DNA of 5,241 nucleotides from an uncultured Verrucomicrobiota bacterium (lineage in GTDB: Bacteria > Verrucomicrobiota > Kiritimatiellia > RFP12 > UBA1067): NCBI GenBank assembly GCA_946631535.1, contig CAMPAF010000219.1:1-5241 (forward strand), given 5' to 3'. A model generated the notes under the pieces. The model worked only from the letters and a program-made list of their open reading frames with translations, ran no database searches and was not told the origin of the DNA. The translations under genes were made by a program, and so were the position numbers. Below, piece after piece: positions 1-5,241 of the stretch. Numbering within the stretch: position 1 is the first letter of the stretch; the number at the start of each line of letters is the position of its first letter.

Positions 1-636
1 GCTCCGGATCGCGCCGCAGAGGTCCTCCACGTCCATGAGCTGGTAGCGGTTCTTGCCGCTGCCGATCATCGGGAACCCGTGGCCGGTGTAGGCCCAGTCG
101 TAGAAGAGCGCGAACACGCCGAGGCGCTCCGGGCCGATGAACGACTTCGGGCGGATGATGGGCACGCAGAAACCGCTGTCCCGCGCGTCGCGGCATATCT
201 TCTCGGCCTCGATCTTCGCGTGGCCGTAGGGACCTACGCCGATCAGCTCGTCGTCCTCGTAGATCGGGTGCTTCTTGGGAACGCCGTACACGGCCGTGGA
301 GGATATCTGTATCATGCGCTGGACGCCGGAGCGGCGGCAGGCGGCGATGACGTTGCGCGCGCCGTCCACCTCCGTGGTCCGGATGTCCTCCGGCGAGTAG
401 AGGGGAAGGGCCGCCGCGGTGTTCACCACGGAGTCGCATCCGTCCACGCAGCGGTTGACGGTGGCCGGGTCGCGCACGTCGCCGAGCGTGAACTCGAGCC
501 AGGGCTCGTTCGCCTCGGGGTAGTCGAATGGGGCGATGTCGAGCACGCGGATCTTCTCGACGCCCTTGGTGCGCAGGAAGCGGATCAGGTTGATTCCGAG
601 GAACCCGCTTCCTCCTGTGATGAGAACTGTCTTCAT
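1..636 (-). CDS. NAD-dependent epimerase/dehydratase (extended SDR), C-terminus cut by window edge
   Basis: The visible 212 residues form the Rossmann half of an extended short-chain dehydrogenase of the NAD-dependent epimerase/dehydratase family, cytoplasmic enzymes that usually act on nucleotide sugars. Seen: the dinucleotide-binding motif TGGSGFLG (residues 7-14, GxxGxxG); Asp33 in VLDIAP at the end of the second strand, which favours NAD over NADP; GDVRD (52-56), which normally contacts the adenine; ISSTAVYG (111-118) with the catalytic Ser/Thr; and the YGHAK catalytic Tyr137-xxx-Lys141 pair. RPKSFIGP (162-169) starts the substrate-binding part, and the rest lies beyond position 1. The ATG at 636 is chosen over the in-frame ATG at 642 because AAGGA (647-643) then has a 6-nt spacer; the earlier ATG would directly abut it. 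The gene follows the DUF4340 gene by 9 nt and is surely cotranscribed with it. The exact sugar substrate cannot be told; a 3-beta-HSD-like epimerase is an alternative. Confidence 0.93.
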   Translation of the reverse strand, partial: MKTVLITGGSGFLGINLIRFLRTKGVEKIRVLDIAPFDYPEANEPWLEFTLGDVRDPATVNRCVDGCDSVVNTAAALPLYSPEDIRTTEVDGARNVIAACRRSGVQRMIQISSTAVYGVPKKHPIYEDDELIGVGPYGHAKIEAEKICRDARDSGFCVPIIRPKSFIGPERLGVFALFYDWAYTGHGFPMIGSGKNRYQLMDVEDLCGAIRS

Positions 637-642
637 TTCCAT

Positions 643-647
643 TCCTT
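643..647 (-). promoter_or_regulatory. Ribosome binding site of the epimerase gene
   Basis: AAGGA on the minus strand lies 6 nt before the ATG at 636 and overlaps the TAA stop of the preceding DUF4340 gene. This placement decides between the two in-frame ATGs (642 and 636) and suggests translational coupling of the two genes. Confidence 0.7.
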
Positions 648-2439
648 ATTCGGTAAGATCGGTCATGAGTGCGGCGGCGGTCTGCTTCGAGACTACGAAC
701 ACGGCGTCAGCGCCGCCTACCGTGGCGTAGCGTCCGCCGCCTGACGTCGCTCCGCCGAGCAGGACGTTGCGACGCGCGTTGCCGGTTGCATCGACGTCTA
801 TCGTGACGATGCATGCGGGCTTGTCCAGCCCGCAGCGCCGGAAGTCCGCCGGCGTGGCGGCTACGGTCTCCACGCTCACGGCCTCGACATGAGCGAGGGC
901 GGTCAGCAGCGCCTTGATGGCGGTAGGGCTGGAGCGCTTCCCCTCCATCGGCTTCTCCAGGTTCCAGACCGCCCTGGTCGCGTCGAAAGTCACAGCGGGC
1001 GCCTCGCCGGAATCCGTCTTCACGGACAGTCGCCGCACAGTGGTGGGGTCGAGGGTCAGGAGCGTCTTCGAGCGCAGGTCGGCGAACGACACGTCTCTGC
1101 CGAAGTAGGCTGCTGGCACGGCGATGGCCGAATGGCTCGCGGCGGTGGTCTCCACCGCCACGAGTATCTCTTGCGTTGGCTTTTTCATGTTCTTCGGGTC
1201 AGGCCTCGCGAGATCGTTCTGCTTGAGCTTCAGGATCTTCTCCACGAGGTCTGCCGCCATCGCCTGGTCGGCAGGGGCCACAACGGGCGCGTCGATCCGC
1301 CAGATGCCGTTGGTGTCGCGGCCGAGCACGTACACGAGCGAGTTGGCGGTGATGGAGACCGACTTCAGGGCCTCGTTCGCCTTGAACGAGAACACGCGCG
1401 TGTCGCGGAACGCGGCCTCGTGAGCGCGGCACAGCTCAGCGAGCGAGGCGTCGACGGATACGACTGCGGCGCCGTTCTGCACCAGCGCCCACACGCGGTT
1501 CGTGCCGGCCACTCCGCCGAAGAGTATCGTCTCGACCGATCCGTCCATCGCCAGCACGGTGACGGAGAGCGCGGTGTCGACCGGTAGCCCTGTCTTGTTC
1601 ACGGTGAAGCCGTACGGCACGAGCGCGGCGGCGGGCAGGGTGCCGTCTGGCGTCGTCCCGTGCGGCGGCGGCTGGGAAGCGGACGGCAACGTGAAGTCGA
1701 TCACGCGGGCTGCCGCCAGCTTGTCTGCCAGCGCCGTCACGGCCTCCGCGTCGGCTACTGCCGCGATGGGCTCGGTCATCCGCCATCCCGTTCCGTCGCG
1801 CACGAGCTTCACGAGGGACGCGGTCTGCTCGTTCACTTCCTTCGCGTCCGGCACTCGAAGCTCCAGGCCGGCGATCTCGTCCCTGGGGCATGACAGTATC
1901 GCGCACTGGCGGAACGAGTCGACGCCAGAGGGCACGGCGGCAAACGCGTCCGCCGGAAGCGTGAATACGTTCTTGATGCCTTGCACGCGAGCGTAGATTT
2001 CCTTGCCCGACGCGGTGTCGGCCCCGAAGAGCACGGTGTTTGTGACGCTGCCTGCCGAGAGGGAGATCGTAGAACGCGGAGGGTTCAGGCCGAAGTCGGC
2101 GAGGGTCTCGTGCAGCTGGGTCAGCTCGTCCTCGGTCCGCATGTCGCAGATAGGCGCGAGCGTGAGCATGTCGATGAGCTGGGCTACGGGCGCGGGATCG
2201 GCAGGTGACGGGAAGGGGACGACGATTCTCCAGCTCCCGGACTTCTGCTCCAGCGTCATCTTCGCGCCGTCTCGCGCGGTGACTGTAACCGCGTCCACGG
2301 TTGACGGGTCGACAGGGCAGAGCACGCGCCTCGTCGCGTCGGACGCCACCACGCGCGCACGTTCGGAAAGCCCCCACAGGCCCGCCGCGCAGGCGACGAT
2401 GCCGAGAAGGAACAATATGATGAACCGTCTGTTGCTCAT
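646..2439 (-). CDS. Membrane-anchored protein with four tandem DUF4340-like units
   Basis: A 597-residue protein of unknown biochemical function. Residues 6-23 are a hydrophobic signal anchor (RFIILFLLGIVACAAGLWGL region) after a short basic N-terminus, so most of the protein should lie outside the cytoplasmic membrane. The rest is built of repeated DUF4340-type units. Each carries a Trp-centred strand followed by Pro and usually Ala-Asp: W70-RIVVPFPSPAD, W219-RMTEPIAAVAD, W380-RIDAPVVAPAD and W492-NLEKP. Units also show FGL/CGL-x-P (116-121, 536-541), an LFG/LGG strand (137-139, 306-308, 561-563) and a closing YA/WA...VF strand. Unit 2 has a Pro-rich insertion (about 252-275). DUF4340 genes often follow the GldF/GldG-like ABC transporter genes; no transporter is visible here, and the gene appears to be first in its operon. 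The ATG at 2439 is chosen because it begins the anchor; the open frame runs further upstream but only antisense to the hydrolase. No Shine-Dalgarno precedes it. Confidence 0.88.
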   Translation of the reverse strand: MSNRRFIILFLLGIVACAAGLWGLSERARVVASDATRRVLCPVDPSTVDAVTVTARDGAKMTLEQKSGSWRIVVPFPSPADPAPVAQLIDMLTLAPICDMRTEDELTQLHETLADFGLNPPRSTISLSAGSVTNTVLFGADTASGKEIYARVQGIKNVFTLPADAFAAVPSGVDSFRQCAILSCPRDEIAGLELRVPDAKEVNEQTASLVKLVRDGTGWRMTEPIAAVADAEAVTALADKLAAARVIDFTLPSASQPPPHGTTPDGTLPAAALVPYGFTVNKTGLPVDTALSVTVLAMDGSVETILFGGVAGTNRVWALVQNGAAVVSVDASLAELCRAHEAAFRDTRVFSFKANEALKSVSITANSLVYVLGRDTNGIWRIDAPVVAPADQAMAADLVEKILKLKQNDLARPDPKNMKKPTQEILVAVETTAASHSAIAVPAAYFGRDVSFADLRSKTLLTLDPTTVRRLSVKTDSGEAPAVTFDATRAVWNLEKPMEGKRSSPTAIKALLTALAHVEAVSVETVAATPADFRRCGLDKPACIVTIDVDATGNARRNVLLGGATSGGGRYATVGGADAVFVVSKQTAAALMTDLTE

Positions 2440-2440
2440 G

Positions 2441-2464
2441 CGCCGATATTCTACCACATCGGCG
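2441..2464. repeat. Perfect 7-bp inverted repeat around the DUF4340 promoter
   Basis: CGCCGAT (2441-2447) and ATCGGCG (2458-2464) are perfect inverted copies separated by 10 bp. The spacer holds the minus-strand -10 element. The arm-centre distance of 17 bp, about 1.6 helical turns, is compatible with a dimeric repressor site. The alternative is chance in GC-rich DNA; the dyad lies upstream of or at the predicted transcript start, so an RNA hairpin role is less likely. Confidence 0.4.
2448..2456 (-). promoter_or_regulatory. Extended -10 promoter of the DUF4340-epimerase operon
   Basis: On the minus strand this reads TGGTAGAAT, an extended -10 (TGn) joined to a five-of-six match to TATAAT. 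No good -35 box is found at 16-18 bp upstream, as is usual for extended -10 promoters. Transcription would start near 2441-2442, only 2-3 nt before the ATG at 2439, which predicts a leaderless or almost leaderless mRNA. Confidence 0.55.
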
Positions 2465-2503
2465 GCGTTTCGTCTTGCGTAATATCCGCGATCGGGAGAG
2501 TTA

Positions 2504-2512
2504 TGGTATAAT
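2504..2512 (+). promoter_or_regulatory. Extended -10 promoter of the hydrolase-exonuclease operon
   Basis: TGGTATAAT combines the extended TGn element with a perfect TATAAT hexamer at 2507-2512. The sequence at the -35 distance (ATCCGC, 2484-2489) is poor; TTGCGT at 2475-2480 is too far away (26 bp). The start point should be near 2518-2520, giving a leader of about 28-30 nt that contains the AGGAG ribosome site. The region is AT-rich compared with its GC-rich surroundings, which makes a chance match less likely. Confidence 0.75.
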
Positions 2513-2538
2513 GCTCGCGTCCACGAAAAACCAACGCT

Positions 2539-2543
2539 AGGAG
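2539..2543 (+). promoter_or_regulatory. Ribosome binding site of the hydrolase gene
   Basis: AGGAG lies 4 nt before the ATG at 2548, a slightly short but workable spacer. It supports this ATG as the start, in agreement with the signal peptide that begins there. Confidence 0.7.
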
Positions 2544-2547
2544 CGAA

Positions 2548-4341
2548 ATGAAGACGAGACTTGTTTTTGCGGCGGCCGCGCTGGCTGCTGCGGCGGCCTG
2601 CGGTGCAGAGCTGACCGTCGAGATCATAAGGCAGAACGGCCACATGACCAGCGAGCAGGCGCCGCTTGACATCAAGGACGGCCGGGCGGTGTTCCGCATG
2701 GCGAAGAAGAGCATCCCTGCCGATGTCAGGTTGGTGCGCGTGCGCCCCGACTTCGCCCGCGTGAAGGCGGGATCGGACGGCTACTGGGTGAACTCTGACG
2801 GCGAGCTCGGCACGTTCAAGGCGCGCGAGAAGAACGGCTCGCGCCGGAGCGGACGTCCGCACATGCCGTTCTTCGGCATGAAGTCGCCTGGCGGCACCTG
2901 GGTGGCTATAGTCGAGGGAATGCCATACAACTATTCGCTCACCGCGGAGCTGAAGGACGAGACGTATTCGCTGTCGGTCGCGTGGGACTGGCAAATGCAG
3001 GACCCGTACGAGGACCTGGTCGTGAGCTTCACGTGGCTGGAGGGGGCGGACGCAGACTACGCCGGGATGGCGCGGACGTACCGGCAGTACCAGCTGAACC
3101 GCGGCGCCGTAGTGCCGCTCGCTGAGCGCGTCAAGAAGCAGCCCATCCTCGACTACATGGCGGAATGGCCCGAGGTGCGCGTGCGCAACGCCTGGAAGCC
3201 CGTGCCCAGCCCGGTGCCGGAGCAGACGGTTAAGAACGAGCCGCCGGTGAAGCCGGTGATCACGTTCGACCGCTTCAAGGACATCGCCGACGAGTTCAAG
3301 CGGCAGGGCATCGCGGGCGCCGAGTTCTGCCTCGTGGGCTGGAACGTTGGCGGGCACGACGGGCGCTGGCCGCAGATATTCCCCGTTGAGCCCACGCTCG
3401 GCGGCGAGAAGGGGCTGAAGGAGGCGATCGCCCACGCGCAGGGGCTGGGCTACAAGGTGGTGGCGCACTGCAACCACCGCGACGCATACATGATCGCCGA
3501 CTCCTGGGACGCCGAGTACATCATAGAGAAGAACGAGGACGGGTCCCTGAAGCGCGGCAAGACGACCTGGGGCGGCGGACGGATGTACACGATCTGCCCG
3601 AAGCGCGCCTACGAGCGGTTCGCGATCAAGGACATGGCGATGGTCGCCGCGATGGGCTTCAAGGGACTCCACTACCTCGACGTCTTCAGCTGCGTGGGCG
3701 CACCTCGCTGCGACGATCCGCGCCACCCGCTCAACGAGCGCGAGGCGGTGAAGTACGTGGGACATATCCTCCAGCTCGGGCGCGACACCTTCGGCGGCAT
3801 CTCGTCCGAAGGCTCGTACGACCAGAACGCCGGCCAGCTCGACTATATCCTCTACGTGTCGTTCGCCCGCCCGTTCGACACGGCGAAGTACCCGGCGCTC
3901 GTCGACCGCTACGTGCCGATGTTCCAGCTCGTCTACAACGGCATCATCCTCTCCAACCCGTTCACGACGACGGTGAACGCCCCGCTCAAGGGGAGGCCTA
4001 GCGAGCTGAAGACCATAGAGTTCGGGGCGCGTCCGTCGTTCTACTTCTACGCTAACTTCAAGTCCAGCGGTACGAACTGGATGGGCGACGAGGACCTCGT
4101 CTGCTCCACGTACGACGAGCTCCGCGCGTCCGTCGCGACCGTCAAGCGCGGGATTGAGGCGTACAAGTCGTTGTGGCGGCTGCAGTACGTCTACATGGAA
4201 GGTCACGACGAGCTCGCTCCCGGCGTGTACGTGACGCGGTACGCGAACGGCACGAAGGTGTACGTGAACTACACGAAGCTGCCTTTCGTGGTCGCCCCGG
4301 AAGGGACGACGATCCCTGCCGAAGACTGGATGGTCAAGTGA
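2548..4341 (+). CDS. Secreted TIM-barrel glycoside hydrolase, GH129/GH101-like (DUF5696-type)
   Basis: A 597-residue exported protein. Residues 1-20 form a signal peptide (basic MKTR, Ala-rich core, likely cleavage after CGA20). Cys18 follows AAA, a poor lipobox, so a lipoprotein is possible but less likely. Residues 21 to about 230 look like an N-terminal beta-sandwich; about 236-470 read as a (beta/alpha)8 barrel; the last 60 residues look like a small beta domain (YVYMEGHDELAPGVYVTRYA). Conserved-looking acidic motifs in barrel strands are GWNVGGHDGRWPQIFP (Asp271), LHYLDVFSC (Asp378) and GGISSEGSYDQN (Glu421). From family knowledge, retaining alpha-N-acetylgalactosaminidases of GH129, related to GH101, use an Asp nucleophile and Glu acid/base in this order and at a similar spacing. 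I infer Asp378 as nucleophile, Glu421 as acid/base and Asp271 as a substrate ligand. It may act on alpha-GalNAc or another alpha-linked glycan in the periplasm or outside. A catalogued DUF5696 protein of unknown specificity is the cautious reading. It is first in an operon with the exonuclease. Confidence 0.8.
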   Translation: MKTRLVFAAAALAAAAACGAELTVEIIRQNGHMTSEQAPLDIKDGRAVFRMAKKSIPADVRLVRVRPDFARVKAGSDGYWVNSDGELGTFKAREKNGSRRSGRPHMPFFGMKSPGGTWVAIVEGMPYNYSLTAELKDETYSLSVAWDWQMQDPYEDLVVSFTWLEGADADYAGMARTYRQYQLNRGAVVPLAERVKKQPILDYMAEWPEVRVRNAWKPVPSPVPEQTVKNEPPVKPVITFDRFKDIADEFKRQGIAGAEFCLVGWNVGGHDGRWPQIFPVEPTLGGEKGLKEAIAHAQGLGYKVVAHCNHRDAYMIADSWDAEYIIEKNEDGSLKRGKTTWGGGRMYTICPKRAYERFAIKDMAMVAAMGFKGLHYLDVFSCVGAPRCDDPRHPLNEREAVKYVGHILQLGRDTFGGISSEGSYDQNAGQLDYILYVSFARPFDTAKYPALVDRYVPMFQLVYNGIILSNPFTTTVNAPLKGRPSELKTIEFGARPSFYFYANFKSSGTNWMGDEDLVCSTYDELRASVATVKRGIEAYKSLWRLQYVYMEGHDELAPGVYVTRYANGTKVYVNYTKLPFVVAPEGTTIPAEDWMVK

Positions 4342-5126
4342 TGAAGCTCGCGCTCCAGCTGGACAGGCCGCTCGTCGTGTTCGACATCGAGTCGACAGGC
4401 GTCAACGCGCGGCAGGACCGCATAATTGAGCTAGCCGCCATCCGCGTCGATCCCGACGGAACGGAGACGGCGAAATGCTGGCTGCTGAACCCCGGCGTGC
4501 CGATCCCGAAGGAGACGACTGAGATCCACGGAATAACCGACGAGATCGTGCGCAACTGCCCCACCTTCGCCGACGTGGCAGACGAGGTGGAGGAGTTCTT
4601 CAGGGGCTGCGACCTCTCTGGCTTCAACTGCGACCGCTTCGACGTGCCGTGCCTCGAGGAGGAGTTCGCGCGCACAGGGCGGAACTTCGAGGCGAGCGCG
4701 CGGCGGCACATCGACGTGCAGCGCATCTACCACAAGAAGGAGCCGCGCGACCTCTCCGCCGCCGTGCAGTTCTACTGCGGCCGCGACCACACGGGCGCGC
4801 ACGGCGCGGAGGCGGACACGCAGGCGACGCTCGACGTCCTGAAGGCGCAGCTCGCGAAGTACGACGACCTGCCCAAGACGACCGAGGCGCTGGACGAGTA
4901 CCTCGTGCCGCGCGATCCGCTCAACGCCGACCGCATGGGGCTACTCCGCTGGACGAACGGGACGCTGTGCGTGAACTTCGGCAAGAAGAAGGGCGTGCCC
5001 CTCATGGAGCTCTTCACGCACGAGCGTAACTGGCTGAGGTGGTTCGCCAAGGGGAACTTCGAGACCGACGCGCGCATGATAGTCCAGGACCTGCTGGACT
5101 TCGGCCGCCTGCCGCCTCGTCCCTAG
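4341..5126 (+). CDS. DEDDh 3'-5' exonuclease with ExoX-like C-terminal domain
   Basis: A 261-residue cytoplasmic exonuclease of the DnaQ/RNase T superfamily. Motif ExoI is VVFDIESTG with Asp15 and Glu17; ExoII is [12 protein letters not shown] with Asp101; ExoIII is [14 protein letters not shown] with His154 and Asp159. All five DEDDh residues are present, so it should be active and metal-dependent, removing nucleotides from 3' ends. [11 protein letters not shown] (56-66) is the usual substrate-side strand of this family. Residues about 203-255 match the exonuclease X-like C-terminal module: [10 protein letters not shown] followed by [11 protein letters not shown]. The protein is somewhat longer than E. 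coli ExoX. The ATG overlaps the hydrolase stop by one base (TGATG) with no strong ribosome site of its own, so it is likely translated by coupling. An upstream start in the same frame would lie inside the hydrolase gene and lacks family similarity. Why a nuclease is coupled to a secreted hydrolase is unclear; it may be simple operon economy. It could be a DNA repair enzyme or a DNA polymerase III epsilon-like protein. Confidence 0.92.
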   Translation: MKLALQLDRPLVVFDIESTGVNARQDRIIELAAIRVDPDGTETAKCWLLNPGVPIPKETTEIHGITDEIVRNCPTFADVADEVEEFFRGCDLSGFNCDRFDVPCLEEEFARTGRNFEASARRHIDVQRIYHKKEPRDLSAAVQFYCGRDHTGAHGAEADTQATLDVLKAQLAKYDDLPKTTEALDEYLVPRDPLNADRMGLLRWTNGTLCVNFGKKKGVPLMELFTHERNWLRWFAKGNFETDARMIVQDLLDFGRLPPRP

Positions 5127-5241
5127 GCGTTGGGCCAGAGCTGCGCGGCGAGCTCGCGGAGCTTGTACTTCTGGATCTTCTGCGATGCGGTCATCGGGAA
5201 GATGTCCATGAAGTGGACGTACTTCGGGATCTTGAACCACG
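5123..5241 (-). CDS. C-terminal end of an AMP-binding acyl-CoA synthetase (ANL superfamily), partial
   Basis: Only the last 38 codons and the TAG stop (5125-5123) are inside the window. They read [20 protein letters not shown] followed by [18 protein letters not shown], the characteristic end of fatty-acyl-CoA synthetases and related adenylate-forming enzymes. These activate a carboxylic acid with ATP and transfer it to coenzyme A in the cytoplasm. The Lys in SQKIQK (codon 5179-5177) aligns with the catalytic Lys of the A10 motif, needed for adenylate formation; the Gly that normally precedes it is Gln here. The gene converges on the exonuclease, and the two stops overlap in one CTAG. The exact acid substrate cannot be judged from this fragment. 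Confidence 0.85.
   Translation of the reverse strand, partial: WFKIPKYVHFMDIFPMTASQKIQKYKLRELAAQLWPNA

Noticed and set aside
79..744. Plus-strand open frame opposite the epimerase and the end of the DUF4340 gene
   Set aside because: The opposite strand encodes a clear Rossmann enzyme with all SDR motifs. The plus frame has low-complexity Ala/Val/Arg/Gly composition and crosses the boundary between two real genes.
889..1587. Plus-strand open frames opposite the DUF4340 gene
   Set aside because: They are shadows of the repeat protein: Arg/His/Gly-rich, no family motif and no convincing ribosome site.
2489..2494. CGATCG palindrome in the divergent control region
   Set aside because: Only 6 bp and not extended by its flanks; expected by chance in GC-rich DNA.
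2440..4206. Minus-strand open frame extending the DUF4340 gene upstream by 589 codons, antisense to the hydrolase
   Set aside because: The translated extension is rich in Arg, His, Val, Leu and Ala with no recognisable domain, has no ribosome site, and lies wholly opposite a gene with clear signal peptide and catalytic motifs. The DUF4340 protein has its own anchor at the ATG at 2439. Long antisense frames are expected in GC-rich coding DNA.
4173..4340. Possible 56-residue N-terminal extension of the exonuclease
   Set aside because: It lies inside the hydrolase coding region in another frame, is Arg/Ala-rich, and the exonuclease domain begins normally about 10 residues after the ATG at 4341.
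5148..5157. 10-bp palindrome GCGAGCTCGC near the convergent gene ends, considered as a terminator
   Set aside because: It has no loop and no following T-run on either strand, and it lies inside the acyl-CoA synthetase coding sequence, where GC-rich codons make such palindromes common.

Overview
This is a GC-rich, gene-dense bacterial window that holds parts or all of five protein genes. The organism is probably a Gram-negative, carbohydrate-degrading gut or sediment bacterium of the Planctomycetes-Verrucomicrobia-Chlamydiae superphylum. The DUF4340 anchor protein, the secreted GH101/GH129-like glycosidase and the high GC all suggest Kiritimatiellae or Verrucomicrobiota. This is an inference from gene style; no phylogenetic marker is present.

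Layout. On the minus strand from 2439 down to 1 lies a two-gene operon: a membrane-anchored protein made of four tandem DUF4340-like units, then, after 9 nt, an NAD-dependent sugar epimerase/dehydratase cut by the left edge. On the plus strand from 2548 to 5126 lies a second two-gene operon: a secreted TIM-barrel glycoside hydrolase, then, overlapping it by one base (TGATG), a DEDDh 3'-5' exonuclease with an ExoX-like C-terminal domain. At the right edge the last 38 codons of an acyl-CoA synthetase enter on the minus strand. They converge on the exonuclease, and the two stop codons share one CTAG.

The two operons diverge from a 108-bp control region (2440-2547). It holds two near-identical extended -10 elements, TGGTATAAT on plus and TGGTAGAAT on minus. 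The minus element is only 8 bp from the DUF4340 start codon, so that transcript is predicted to be leaderless or nearly so. A perfect 7-bp inverted repeat frames the same -10 and is a candidate operator.

Functionally, the hydrolase is the most informative gene. Its conserved acidic residues (D271, D378, E421) sit with spacing like that of the alpha-N-acetylgalactosaminidase family GH129, so an exported enzyme acting on mucin-type or related alpha-linked glycans is a reasonable hypothesis. Nothing links the exonuclease or the acyl-CoA synthetase to this role beyond position. No RNA genes, mobile elements, CRISPR arrays or phage genes were seen.
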